A stretch of DNA of 64,000 bases from an uncultured Tateyamaria sp. (GTDB lineage: Bacteria > Pseudomonadota > Alphaproteobacteria > Rhodobacterales > Rhodobacteraceae), in assembly GCF_947487805.1 (NCBI RefSeq), contig NZ_CANKXW010000006.1, positions 1 to 64,000 on the forward strand, in the 5' to 3' direction. The notes below the pieces were generated by a model. That model was not told where the DNA came from, searched no databases, and saw only the letters and a list, made by a program, of their open reading frames with translations. Positions 32,059 to 40,770 of this stretch are shown here, piece by piece; position 1 is the stretch's first letter, and each line of letters begins with the position of its first letter. The position numbers and the translations under genes were made by a program.

Positions 32059-33126
32059 CTATGTCTTTTGCTTGTTCCGACGATTCAGGATTGCGGCAAT
32101 CTTGGCAAGGAGCGTCCCGGCAAGTACCAGCAAGACGATGATGCGCACTAGGTGATGGGTCGCGACAAAGGCCACGTCCGCTTGGATCGCCAGCGACACC
32201 AGGCTCATTTCGTTTAGTCCCCCAGGCGCATAGGCCAAAAGAAGTTGCGCGGCGCTGTATCCTGTCACGAAATGCACGCCCCAGGCGGTGAATGCGGCGA
32301 CTGCCATCATGATCGCAGTGGCCACGACCGCCAGCCGCAGCGCGCGAAACACATCCCTCGGTTGGCTGCCCTTGAACCGGCAGCCGACAATCACGCCCAA
32401 GACGATTTGCGCCGCGATGACAAGGGCCAGAGGCGGACTGCTGTGGGTGATCCCGGCCATATGCGCGGCGGCGCTCAGCGCCATCGGCCCGATGAACGTG
32501 GGCGCCGGCAGTTTCAGACCTAATCCCAAAGCGCTGCCAATGACGGCGCACAGACCGAGTATCAGCAAATCCAACGGCCCGGTCGGCTCCGCAGACATCG
32601 GCATCATCCCGTCAACCTCGTAGCCGAGGACCAGCCGGAACCAAAAAGCGATGGCGGCGATGACCAATATAATGCGCCAGACATGTGCCAGAATGATCGC
32701 CTTTTCATCGCCGCCCGTCGCGCGCCCGATCTCGACCATTTCGACGACACCACCGGGCATCGCACTAAATAGCGCGGTCACGCGCGACTGGCCGCCTATC
32801 CGGTGCAGATACGCTTGAACGATGAAGGCTGACAGGGCAACGCAAAGGACAAGCCCGGCAAGAGAAACGGCCCATTGATCGAGATGGTCAAAAGTGTCTG
32901 GCTTGAAACCTGAGCCGAGCATCACACCGATGATCGCGACGACATAGGGGCGGGCTTTTTCCGGACCTGACAGGTTCCATCTTGCGAGCGTGCCAATCAG
33001 TGTGACTACTATCGCGCCGAGCATCCACGGGAGCGGCAAGTTCAGCGCGTAGAACAGTGCACCGCCACAAGCACCAAGCGCAGTTGCGGCCAGCACAGGC
33101 GCGTGTTTCGCCAACGCGGGCATCAT
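32059..33126 (-). CDS. AbrB-family membrane protein
   Basis: A 355-aa inner-membrane protein with about 10 transmembrane segments and an internal duplication. Both halves contain an 'LP.P.(F/W)(M/I)(L/G)(G/P)' loop (LPLPWMLGAIVVTL; LPAPTFIGPMALSAA) and a 'MPGGVVEMVEIG' / 'APGGLNEMSLVSLA' loop. This is the Gram-negative AbrB duplication family, sometimes labelled ammonia monooxygenase-like. Transport function is presumed, substrate unknown. Its start overlaps the GNAT gene stop by 4 nt. Confidence 0.85.
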   Translation of the reverse strand: MMPALAKHAPVLAATALGACGGALFYALNLPLPWMLGAIVVTLIGTLARWNLSGPEKARPYVVAIIGVMLGSGFKPDTFDHLDQWAVSLAGLVLCVALSAFIVQAYLHRIGGQSRVTALFSAMPGGVVEMVEIGRATGGDEKAIILAHVWRIILVIAAIAFWFRLVLGYEVDGMMPMSAEPTGPLDLLILGLCAVIGSALGLGLKLPAPTFIGPMALSAAAHMAGITHSSPPLALVIAAQIVLGVIVGCRFKGSQPRDVFRALRLAVVATAIMMAVAAFTAWGVHFVTGYSAAQLLLAYAPGGLNEMSLVSLAIQADVAFVATHHLVRIIVLLVLAGTLLAKIAAILNRRNKQKT

Positions 33127-33680
33127 TGCGGCAGTTCGATGCGAAACAGCACCTCTTGCCCACTACCGTGGGCGGGCAACTTATCGCGGCGCGTAACCAA
33201 CTGCCCGCCGTTCTTTTCGATCACGCGGACGGATGCGATATTCTCGGGATCAGCGGTGAGGTCGACCGCTGTCAGGCCGACGCCCTGCGCCTCGGTTAGA
33301 AATGCGCCAAGCGCAAATGTTGCGAGCCCTTTTCGCCTGCGCCAGGGGACAACAGCATAGCCAATATGCCCAAGACATGTCGGGGGGAGTGCATTGGTAC
33401 CGTCCTGCCACCTTAGCTCGATACTGCCACAAAATCCGTCGTCCCAAATCCAGCGTCGGAAGCTGGGAAGGCGCTTCACGAAGCTACCGTCTGGCAGTTG
33501 GATATCATCACCACGCGCGTCCGGGTCATTGAGTGACGCGACAAAGGCATCGGCATCCTTTGCTATTGCGCGCAATTCTTCTGCCGCCGCTTCGGGCCGG
33601 GTCGTGCGCGGCGACCATCCGGTTTCCAGCGCAGCGCGATAAACGTCCAGATGCTCAATGCGTGGCGTGACGAGTTGCAT
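33123..33680 (-). CDS. GNAT-family N-acetyltransferase
   Basis: A 185-aa GNAT protein with acetyl-CoA-binding 'VVPWRRRKGLATFALGAFLTEAQGVGL' (R-x-x-G-x-A type) and 'LTADPENIASVRVIEKNGGQLV'. It starts immediately after the hexapeptide transferase stop and overlaps the AbrB gene, so it is in one transcript. In phn clusters such enzymes may acetylate aminoalkylphosphonates (PhnO role); here that is inference from position. Confidence 0.85.
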   Translation of the reverse strand: MQLVTPRIEHLDVYRAALETGWSPRTTRPEAAAEELRAIAKDADAFVASLNDPDARGDDIQLPDGSFVKRLPSFRRWIWDDGFCGSIELRWQDGTNALPPTCLGHIGYAVVPWRRRKGLATFALGAFLTEAQGVGLTAVDLTADPENIASVRVIEKNGGQLVTRRDKLPAHGSGQEVLFRIELPQ

Positions 33681-34307
33681 TCAACGATATTTTTCGATGA
33701 AAGCGTCAATGTCCAGCTCGCGAATGTCGGGCAGGGCGGCCTTATAGGCGTCATAGCTCCAATCCCAAACGGCGATCTCTTGCAAAGCCTCGGCCTGCCT
33801 TTCGGTAAAGCGGCGCTTGATAAAGCGCGCGGGAACGCCGCCAACGACCGTGTAGGGGGCTACATTTTTGGTCACCACTGCGCCGGCACCAATCACAGCG
33901 CCGGTCCCAATCGTGACACCTGCGGTGACGGTAACCCCGTGGCCGATCCAGACATCATGACCGATGGTCACCCAATCGGCCTTTCGCCATTCAAAGAAGT
34001 CATAGTCGTCCTCGCCCAGCCCATAGGCCTCGGCACGGTAGACGCTGTGATGCTGCACCGCGCGCCATGTCGGGTGATTGCCTGGGTTGATGCGTGTGGA
34101 ATTGGCGATGGAGCACATCTTGCCGATCGTCGTCCAAACCACATGGCAGTCCTTGGTGATGTAGGACCAATCGCCCATCGATCCGGACCGCAGCATCGTG
34201 CCCTTACCGACCTCGGTCCATGCGCCCAGCTCGAAATCCCGGACCATCGCGCCCTCTTGGATCGTCGGGCTCTCACTCAGTGGGGTTTTTGATCCGGCGC
34301 CGCTCAT
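33681..34307 (-). CDS. Phosphonate-cluster hexapeptide-repeat acetyltransferase
   Basis: A 208-aa left-handed beta-helix acyltransferase, recognised by stacked hexapeptide repeats ('[45 protein letters not shown]') and '[29 protein letters not shown]'. This is the chloramphenicol-acetyltransferase-like protein found in many phn operons. Its acceptor has not been settled, to my knowledge. It lies between the phosphotransferase and the GNAT gene. Confidence 0.88.
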   Translation of the reverse strand: MSGAGSKTPLSESPTIQEGAMVRDFELGAWTEVGKGTMLRSGSMGDWSYITKDCHVVWTTIGKMCSIANSTRINPGNHPTWRAVQHHSVYRAEAYGLGEDDYDFFEWRKADWVTIGHDVWIGHGVTVTAGVTIGTGAVIGAGAVVTKNVAPYTVVGGVPARFIKRRFTERQAEALQEIAVWDWSYDAYKAALPDIRELDIDAFIEKYR

Positions 34308-34399
34308 CCTCAGCTCTCCTTCTAGTCAGTCATGTGACCCGAGCCCCAGCGCGCAGAGGCAGCGCGTGGCGGTGGCATCTCTTGGGCTCTCGCGCGCCA

Positions 34400-35203
34400 C
34401 TAAAGCGCCTTCCAAAGCGCCCCGCCGGCGGCCCTCTCCCAAGTGGCCTCATCAAGGTCCAGCCGGTCGCGGAAGGCTGCGCGCGCGGCGCCCTCAAAGA
34501 TCGTCCAGTAGGGCACCAGATCGCTTGATGGATCGCCCACGCCACAAAGGCCAAAGTCGAGAAGCCCGGCAAATCGGCCTGCTTGCATCAGGATGTTGCC
34601 TTCGGACATATCGCCATGCAACCAAAGCCCCGGCGCGTCCCAGTGACTGGCGCGCGCGCGATCCCAGATCGTTTTAGCGGCCTGGCGCTGTGGCTCGTTA
34701 AGCGTGGCAATCAGGTCCCGCGTCTCCGTGTCGTAGGCGCCCAGATCGCCGCCCCGGTGGAAGTTCTGCGCGCCTGCGGGCGGTGCGCCATCGGTGGGCA
34801 CAGCCTGCAGCGTCAGAAGCGCGGCGGCCAGAGCCTCGGCCAGCACCGCGTCCTGGCGCAGCGTGGGGTCGCCTTCGTCCAGGGTTGCGCCGTCGCGCCA
34901 GGCGAAAACCATCCACTGGAAGGGATAGCCCGCGCCGGGCGTGCCGACGGCAAGTGGCTTGGGCACCGTATAGGGCAACGCCTGTGCCAGTTTCGGCAGC
35001 CATGTTGCTTCTTTCGAGATATTTGCCGCGTAGCGCTCTGCTGATGGCATGCGGATGCCCATCTTGGTGCCGAGCCGGAAGGTCCGGTTATCCCAACCGC
35101 CCGGGCGCACCGGCGTGATCTCGAGGCCCCCCCAATCCGGGAATTGCGACAAGATCAATGCTTTGACCGTCTCGGGTGAGATGTCCAAACGGTCGTCCGT
35201 CAC
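34400..35203 (-). CDS. Aminoglycoside phosphotransferase-like kinase
   Basis: A 267-aa APH/choline-kinase fold protein: 'RPGGWDNRTFRLG' (nucleotide loop), 'WLHGDMSEGNILM' (catalytic HGD-x4-N), 'AGLLDFGLCGVGDPSSDLVPYW' (metal-binding D). It ends at 'GGALWKAL', where APH homologues as I recall them continue a little further, so the C-terminus may be slightly truncated. It lies 10 bp after phnE in the same direction. It may phosphorylate a small molecule of the pathway or be a resistance-type gene; the sequence does not decide. Confidence 0.8.
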   Translation of the reverse strand: MTDDRLDISPETVKALILSQFPDWGGLEITPVRPGGWDNRTFRLGTKMGIRMPSAERYAANISKEATWLPKLAQALPYTVPKPLAVGTPGAGYPFQWMVFAWRDGATLDEGDPTLRQDAVLAEALAAALLTLQAVPTDGAPPAGAQNFHRGGDLGAYDTETRDLIATLNEPQRQAAKTIWDRARASHWDAPGLWLHGDMSEGNILMQAGRFAGLLDFGLCGVGDPSSDLVPYWTIFEGAARAAFRDRLDLDEATWERAAGGALWKAL

Positions 35204-35213
35204 GGCACTTTCC

Positions 35214-36074
35214 TTACTTCGCGAGATCGGCCATCCCGATCAGCCGCGTGCGGATCAGGCCGGAGAAATAGTCGACGACGTAGACCAACGCGATAATGAG
35301 AAAGATGATCGTCCAGACCTGATCCCAAAAGAGGCCCGCAATCCGGTCCGACAGCATGAACCCGATGCCCCCTGCGCCCACGATGCCAAGGATCGTTGAG
35401 GAGCGGACGTTTGATTCAAAATTGTAGAGAATGATCGACAGATGCACCGGCAGGACCTGCGGCATGATCCCATACAGGATCGCCTGCAAGCGTGAGCCGC
35501 CCGAAGCCACGACCCCTTCAACGGGGCGTTTGGATGTGTTTTCGAGGGCTTCGGAGAAGAGTTTTCCGAACGTGCCGATCTCGGACACCGCGATGGCAAG
35601 GACGCCCGCAAGCGGACCAAGGCCAAAGGCGCGGATGAAGATCAGCGCGAGGATCAGTATTTCAAAGGCACGAATGATGTCATAGCCACGCCGTGCGGTA
35701 TGGCGGACCCAGAAAATCCGCGTGATGTTCTTGGCCCCCAGAAACGAGATCGGAAAGGCGATGATCAGTCCGAGGATGGTCCCAAGGAAGGCCATGGCAA
35801 CCGTTTCGCCAAGCGCCTGAAACACTTCGACCCATTCTGGCCAGGTTTCCCACAGGTGAGGGGGAAACATGAAAGACAAAACCGTGCCCAGGCGCTGAAG
35901 CCCGACCCAGATGCGCGCGGGCGCAAAGTTGAAGTCATAAAGGCACCAGGCAAAAAGCCCGACGAACAGCACCCAAAGCCCGATCTTGCGGGCGCGCACG
36001 GCGGGTGCGTCACGAAAGGCGCGGGGGTGTTGATCCATCAGGGTTTTGATGTCGGTATCCGTCGGAAGCGTCAT
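35214..36074 (-). CDS. phnE: PhnE-type permease 2
   Basis: A 286-aa permease with about six transmembrane segments and the PhnE coupling region 'NTSKRPVEGVVASGGSRLQAILYGIMPQVLPVHLS', followed by 'SSTILGIVGAGGIGFMLSDRI'. It overlaps the first permease gene by 4 nt. The two probably form a heterodimer served by PhnC (38015) and PhnD (37064). Confidence 0.9.
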   Translation of the reverse strand: MTLPTDTDIKTLMDQHPRAFRDAPAVRARKIGLWVLFVGLFAWCLYDFNFAPARIWVGLQRLGTVLSFMFPPHLWETWPEWVEVFQALGETVAMAFLGTILGLIIAFPISFLGAKNITRIFWVRHTARRGYDIIRAFEILILALIFIRAFGLGPLAGVLAIAVSEIGTFGKLFSEALENTSKRPVEGVVASGGSRLQAILYGIMPQVLPVHLSIILYNFESNVRSSTILGIVGAGGIGFMLSDRIAGLFWDQVWTIIFLIIALVYVVDYFSGLIRTRLIGMADLAK

Positions 36075-37003
36075 GTCGCAGGCCCCTTCTCAAGTCCGAT
36101 AACGCGATGGCGCAGCTTTTCCGAGCCGTAGTCGATGACAATCACTGTCACGAAGATGATCACAAACAGGGCCGACAGGTCCGTATATTCCTGCAAGGAC
36201 AGCGCCTCGCGGAATTCCTGGCCGAGGCCGCCAGCGCCCACATAGCCGATGATGGACGACGAGCGCACGTTGATCTCGAACCGCAGCAACGTGTAGCTGA
36301 TGATGTTGGGCATCACCTGTGGCACCGCCGCGTACCGGATTTGGTCGAACCATGTGCCGCCCGCGGCTTTGACGCCTTCGAGTGGTCGCATGTCGATGTT
36401 TTCGTTCACTTCAGAGTATAGCTTGCCCAAGGCCCCAGTCGTGTGCAGCCCGATGGCCAGTACGCCAGCCATGGGGCCAACTGAGAAGCAGAAAACAAAG
36501 ATCAGCGCCCAGACCAATTCGGGCACCGTGCGTGCGATCTCAAGATACCGGCGGCACACCCAAAGCACCCACTTCTTGGGCGCCAGATTGCGTGAGGCTG
36601 GGAAGGACATCAAGAAACCGCCGATGACCCCCAATGTGGTGCCCATAAAGGCGATCAGAACCGTCTCAATCAGCAGGTTCAACCAGACTTTCCAGCGCCA
36701 GAACCATTCGGCCAGGTCCGCCCCGAGGCTATCCCAACGCAGGACCGGGAGTGTCTTTTCGATGAACTCGCCAAGGCGCGGCAGGCCCGCCGGAATGATC
36801 CAGCGCCATTCGCGAGAGCCGTCAACGTTTGTTACCTGCGTGACCTTGAAAAAGTCGCCCAGCCAGGCCGAGAAGGCAAAGAAGGCAAAGAAGAGGACAC
36901 TGGCAATCAACCAGCCGATTTTCGCCCGCCGTCTTTGCGTGGCGTAATCCAACTCAAATTGGTCCATCGGACGCAAAGGCGTCACGTCGGCAAGCGCGGT
37001 CAT
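36071..37003 (-). CDS. phnE: PhnE-type permease 1
   Basis: A 310-aa permease with 'NIDMRPLEGVKAAGGTWFDQIRYAAVPQVMPNIISY' and 'SSSIIGYVGAGGLGQEFREAL', both standard PhnE features. A long periplasmic segment (DFFKVTQVTNVDGSREWRWIIPAG) lies between the first two membrane helices. I chose ATG 37003 (after GGGGATC) over an ATG five codons upstream. It follows phnD after an intercistronic hairpin. Confidence 0.9.
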   Translation of the reverse strand: MTALADVTPLRPMDQFELDYATQRRRAKIGWLIASVLFFAFFAFSAWLGDFFKVTQVTNVDGSREWRWIIPAGLPRLGEFIEKTLPVLRWDSLGADLAEWFWRWKVWLNLLIETVLIAFMGTTLGVIGGFLMSFPASRNLAPKKWVLWVCRRYLEIARTVPELVWALIFVFCFSVGPMAGVLAIGLHTTGALGKLYSEVNENIDMRPLEGVKAAGGTWFDQIRYAAVPQVMPNIISYTLLRFEINVRSSSIIGYVGAGGLGQEFREALSLQEYTDLSALFVIIFVTVIVIDYGSEKLRHRVIGLEKGPAT

Positions 37004-37025
37004 GTCAGAGATCCCCAAGAAACGA

Positions 37026-37051
37026 GGACCCCCGCCGCCAGGCGAGGATCC
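37026..37051 (-). terminator. Intercistronic hairpin after phnD
   Basis: An 11-bp stem with GU pairs (37026-37036 with 37041-37051, 4-nt loop) in the phnD-phnE gap, without a T-run. Similar hairpins follow the two Ugp-like binding-protein genes. They likely protect the mRNA so that the binding protein is made in excess. Confidence 0.5.
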
Positions 37052-37063
37052 CTGTTTTAGCTT

Positions 37064-37972
37064 TTAAGAGCGGCGCTGCTTTTTTAGCCAATCGCGCATG
37101 TCCACGATCCACTGATACCGCTCGTGGGTGGCAGGCTGCCAATCAATCTGCGGGTTTGGCGTGCCTTCGACTTCGCCAATCATCATTTTGAAGGCTTCTG
37201 GATCTTTCTCGGCCACGTCCAAAACCAGCTGCTGCATGGTGTCTTTCAGACCCTGTGGCAGGTTCGCACGCGCGGTGAACGGGCCGGAAGTGATCTCGGG
37301 GCTTTCCCAGATTGGGCAGATTTGGCCCTCGGTGATCATCTCTTTCTCGATCATGCGCTGCCAGCGGCCATCGGTGGCGTTGTTCTGCCATGTTGCGGCG
37401 GCGTCAAACGTGCCTTGGGCCACGCCTGCAACACCGGCCTCATGCGAACCAGAGAAGGGGATGGCCGAGAAGAAGGTTTTGGGATCAACTTCCTTGGCGA
37501 TGTTGAAATAGGGCACAGCATAGCCCGAGGTGCTGTCCGGGTCGGCAAAAGCGAGAACCTTGCCTTCCAGATCGGACAGCTTTTCATAGCCGTCTTCGCA
37601 GCGCGTCACGACGACCGAGAAGTAACCTGACGAGCCGTCCTGACGGATCCGCGTCACCAGCGGCTCAACCGCGCCATCGGTGGCGGTGTAGGCTGCGGCA
37701 TAGGAGGAAGAGCCCAGGAAGGCAAATTCGATCTGATCCGCGCCAAGCGCCTGGATCACACCGTCATAGGCACCGGCCGTGAAGATTTCGACTTCGACGC
37801 CCAGTTCGCGCTCAAGATATTCCTCGAACGGGGTGTAGCGCGCGATCCGGTCTTTTTCGTTTTCACCGGACAGAATGCCGAACTTGATGACTTGATAGTC
37901 TTCTTTCCAGTCGTCGGCGACAGCAGACGTGGCAAGCACAGCGGCCACAGCAGTTGTAGTGAGGTATTTCAT
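37064..37972 (-). CDS. phnD: Phosphonate-binding protein PhnD
   Basis: A 302-aa periplasmic protein. Signal peptide MKYLTTTAVAAVLATSAVA. Family features: 'IKFGILSGENEKDRIARYTPFEEYLERELGVEVEIFTAGAYDGVIQALGADQIEFAFLGSSSYAAAY', 'GYFSVVVTRCEDGYEKLSDLEGKVLAFADPDSTSGYAVP' and 'SGSHEAGVAGVAQGTFDAAATW'. It binds phosphonates for PhnC-PhnE. It lies 42 bp after phnC. Confidence 0.93.
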   Translation of the reverse strand: MKYLTTTAVAAVLATSAVADDWKEDYQVIKFGILSGENEKDRIARYTPFEEYLERELGVEVEIFTAGAYDGVIQALGADQIEFAFLGSSSYAAAYTATDGAVEPLVTRIRQDGSSGYFSVVVTRCEDGYEKLSDLEGKVLAFADPDSTSGYAVPYFNIAKEVDPKTFFSAIPFSGSHEAGVAGVAQGTFDAAATWQNNATDGRWQRMIEKEMITEGQICPIWESPEITSGPFTARANLPQGLKDTMQQLVLDVAEKDPEAFKMMIGEVEGTPNPQIDWQPATHERYQWIVDMRDWLKKQRRS

Positions 37973-38014
37973 GGTCAGGTCCCCCTGGGTTGGTTTGGCG
38001 ATTGGATTTCTGTG

Positions 38015-38821
38015 TCAGGCGGGCAGCGCGATCGACTGTGTGGACGTCACCGCCTCATTGAATTCTCTCAGGCCATCGAGGCCATAAATATCACGCACAA
38101 CGTCGTCGGTCAGCTGCGCGGCGGACCCGTCAAAAAAGACCCGGCCATTGCGCATCGCGATGATCCGGTCGCAATAGGCGCGCGCTGTATCCAGCGTGTG
38201 CAGGTTCACCAGAACGGTCAGGCCGTCTTCTTGGTTGATCTGGCGCAGGCCATCCATAACCAGTGTTGCATTTGCGGGATCAAGCGAGGCAATAGGTTCA
38301 TCGGCCAGCATGATCTTTGGCTGCTGCACAAGAGCTTTTGCAATCGCGACGCGCTGTTGTTGGCCGCCCGACAGCGTACCCGCGCGTTGCAGTGCCTGCG
38401 GCACCAGGTCCAACCGGTCCAACGCTTGCAAGGCCATCGCGCGTTCCGCATCCGTGAACTGCATGGCCATGGAGCTGAGGAAACCATGCTCGGCCAGACG
38501 ACCTATCAGCACGTTGGTCAAAACGTCCAGGCGATCCACGAGGTTGAACTGCTGAAAGATCATCGCGCAGTCGCGCCGCCAATTGCGCAGGGCTTTTCCG
38601 CGAAGGCTCGTAATCTCGGCCTCTCCAAACGAAATCGACCCCATGGTGGGGTCGATCAGGCGATTGATGAGGCGGAGCATGGTTGACTTTCCGGCGCCAG
38701 AGCGCCCGATCACGCCGACAAATTGACCAGGCTCGATCTTGAGCGTGACGTCATCGACGGCGCGCGTCTCGTCAAAGAGTTTAGAGACACCGGTGAGGGT
38801 TAGGGCAGCAGCTGCGGTCAT
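38015..38821 (-). CDS. phnC: Phosphonate ABC ATPase PhnC
   Basis: A 268-aa ATPase: Walker [10 protein letters not shown], '[25 protein letters not shown]' (PhnC-type Q-loop region), signature [15 protein letters not shown], Walker B '[12 protein letters not shown]' and H-loop '[10 protein letters not shown]'. It begins the transporter half of the cluster, 79 bp after phnM, and has its own PhnF-type operator 5 bp upstream of the start, so it can be controlled separately from phnF-M. Confidence 0.93.
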   Translation of the reverse strand: MTAAAALTLTGVSKLFDETRAVDDVTLKIEPGQFVGVIGRSGAGKSTMLRLINRLIDPTMGSISFGEAEITSLRGKALRNWRRDCAMIFQQFNLVDRLDVLTNVLIGRLAEHGFLSSMAMQFTDAERAMALQALDRLDLVPQALQRAGTLSGGQQQRVAIAKALVQQPKIMLADEPIASLDPANATLVMDGLRQINQEDGLTVLVNLHTLDTARAYCDRIIAMRNGRVFFDGSAAQLTDDVVRDIYGLDGLREFNEAVTSTQSIALPA

Positions 38822-38825
38822 GATG

Positions 38826-38841
38826 ATTCATCCGGATGAAT
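38826..38841. promoter_or_regulatory. PhnF operator-like palindrome before phnC
   Basis: ATTCATCCGGATGAAT, a perfect 16-bp palindrome. It differs by a single base from the site before phnF at 45262. GntR/HutC-family regulators such as PhnF bind sites of this kind. Confidence 0.75.
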
Positions 38842-38900
38842 TTCTTCTAAACAATGATCGGCTTCTATGACGCCCAAGAGTCCGTTTTGTAAAACTTCTG

Positions 38901-40064
38901 CTACGCTACGGCGGCAACTGCTGAATGTTCGGCAGTTGTTAGCCCAGATCCGTTAGAGAAGATGATTTCTCCGGCCCTAAACGTCTGGACGACACGGTCA
39001 CTGGCATCGACCACAGCCAAATCAGCGCGTTTTCCTATCGCGATTTCTCCCCGGTCTTTAAGGCCGAGCGCCTTGGCCGGGTTCTTCGAGGCGAGGCGCA
39101 CTGCGCCAACCAAGCCATCGGCATCGGTTTTTGACAGGGCACGAATGGCAGGCAACATCGCCGCCGGGTGATAGTCGGCCGCAAGAATGTGCAGCAAATC
39201 TGCTGCATGGGCGTCGCGTGCCGACAGGTTACCCGAGTAGCTTTTTCCACGCATTGCATTGGGCGCGCCCATGGCAATCATCAAACCGCGTTGGTCAGCG
39301 ATCTTTGCTGCCTCCATGGTGACAGGAAATTCAGCTATCACGACGCCGATATCAGCCATCAAGTGCGCTTTCTCGACAGTATCGTCATCATGGCTGGCCA
39401 TCGCGACGTCATGAGAGGTGCAGAGCTTTGAGATCCGTTCAAGGTTTTCAAGAACCTGTTCAGCGGGGACCGCATCCTTGATACGACGTGCAACTTGGGC
39501 GCGTGCCTGTTCCTCGCTCAGACCGCCCTTCATCCGATTGGCGACGAGGGTTTCGACATTGCGATACTGACCTTGGCCGGGTGTGTGATCCATGACGGAC
39601 ACAAGATCGACAGCTCTGGCGGCCAGCAAACCGTCAAGCGCATCAATTGCCGCTGTGTATGTCATGTCAAAACGGGCGTGTATGCGGTGATCAACGCGCA
39701 AGTCTCGGATGTTGTCTTTGAGCGCGCGGATAATTGCGGAGGTATGCTCAAATGAACGCCGTTCCCCATCGACCGCCGTGCGCGAGAATGACACGCCTGC
39801 ATAGGCGGTCGTCACCCCAGCGGCGGCAAGGCGCGCATCAAGATGACCCACGGCGACGTCCATCGGAAAATCAACCTTGGGGCGCGGTTCAAGCTCCAAC
39901 TCGATCATGTCGCCATGCATGTCGATGAGACCCGGGAACACGGTAAAGCCGGAAGGTTGCCCCGCGCTCTCGGTGATCTCGGTGATCACGCCGTTTTCAA
40001 TACGCAGGCTGCCATTGTCGATGATGCGATCTGCCAGGATCAGTTTTACGTCAGAGAGCCACAT
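38901..40064 (-). CDS. phnM: PhnM, triphosphoribosyl-phosphonate diphosphatase
   Basis: A 387-aa amidohydrolase-fold enzyme that removes pyrophosphate from 5-triphosphoribosyl 1-phosphonate in the C-P lyase pathway. Marks: 'FPGLIDMHGDMIELELEPRPKVDFPMD', 'SVMDHTPGQGQYRNVE', 'MASHDDDTVEKAHLM', 'GAPNAMRGKSYSGNLSARDA', 'LAADYHPAAML'. The 'MDHTPGQGQ' segment marks it as the canonical member; the other two PhnM-like proteins lack it. It overlaps phnL by 14 nt. Confidence 0.93.
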   Translation of the reverse strand: MWLSDVKLILADRIIDNGSLRIENGVITEITESAGQPSGFTVFPGLIDMHGDMIELELEPRPKVDFPMDVAVGHLDARLAAAGVTTAYAGVSFSRTAVDGERRSFEHTSAIIRALKDNIRDLRVDHRIHARFDMTYTAAIDALDGLLAARAVDLVSVMDHTPGQGQYRNVETLVANRMKGGLSEEQARAQVARRIKDAVPAEQVLENLERISKLCTSHDVAMASHDDDTVEKAHLMADIGVVIAEFPVTMEAAKIADQRGLMIAMGAPNAMRGKSYSGNLSARDAHAADLLHILAADYHPAAMLPAIRALSKTDADGLVGAVRLASKNPAKALGLKDRGEIAIGKRADLAVVDASDRVVQTFRAGEIIFSNGSGLTTAEHSAVAAVA

Positions 40065-40770
40065 CTTCTCGTTCCTCGATCTCAGTGTGTTCCGGTGTCA
40101 GATCAACCACGCGGTCGATCAGATGCATGACATCGTCGGGGTGGTGAAACACGCCGATCATGGCGGTGCCCTGATCTTTGAGTTCTTGAAGGCGTGCCAC
40201 CAAGGCTCCGCGTGCGTTCACATCAAGTGAAGCCGTTGGCTCGTCCAGCATCAACAGTTTCTGCGGCAGAATTAGCGCACGCGCCAGGTTGACCTTTTGC
40301 TGCTCGCCGCCTGAAAACGTCGTGGGGTAGGCGGCCCAGAGGTCTGGTTTGACCCCAAAGGTCTCCAAAGCACGGCGCGCTTTGTTCAGAGCGGCGTCGC
40401 TGTCCCACCCGGCAAGGCGCAAGGGTTCAGCCACAATCGCTTCGGCACTTACGCGGGGCCGTGCGGTCAGGAACTGCGTGACAAAGCCGATCTCTGTGCG
40501 CCGCAGATGAGCAATGTCCACATCCGCCGCGCACGCGAGATCGATCAAGCCATGGCTGGAATGGAACCGGATCTCTCCGGACAACGGCAAGTAGGACCGG
40601 TAGAGGGTCCTGAGCAATGTAGACTTGCCCGCACCATTTGCGCCTTTCAACAAGACAAACTCGCCCGCAGCGACGTTGAACGAGATATCCTCGAACGCGC
40701 CGATCTCTGTGCCCAGGTGATGCAGGGAGAAGCCTTTGGTCAGACCCTGAATTTCCAAAACCTGTGTCAT
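40051..40770 (-). CDS. phnL: PhnL, ABC-type ATPase of the C-P lyase complex
   Basis: A 239-aa ABC ATPase without membrane partners: Walker A GANGAGKST, 'IGFVTQFLTARPRVSAEAIVAEPL' (PhnL-type Q-loop), signature FSGGEQQKVNLARAL, Walker B 'LLMLDEPTASLD', H-loop 'VFHHPDD'. PhnL binds the PhnGHIJ-PhnK core in E. coli. It overlaps phnK by 4 nt. Confidence 0.92.
   Translation of the reverse strand: MTQVLEIQGLTKGFSLHHLGTEIGAFEDISFNVAAGEFVLLKGANGAGKSTLLRTLYRSYLPLSGEIRFHSSHGLIDLACAADVDIAHLRRTEIGFVTQFLTARPRVSAEAIVAEPLRLAGWDSDAALNKARRALETFGVKPDLWAAYPTTFSGGEQQKVNLARALILPQKLLMLDEPTASLDVNARGALVARLQELKDQGTAMIGVFHHPDDVMHLIDRVVDLTPEHTEIEEREDVAL

Noticed and set aside
38841-38875. Pho box before phnC
   Set aside because: The best candidate (CGTCATAGAAGCCGATC region) has one poor half-site; not convincing beside the good PhnF palindrome.
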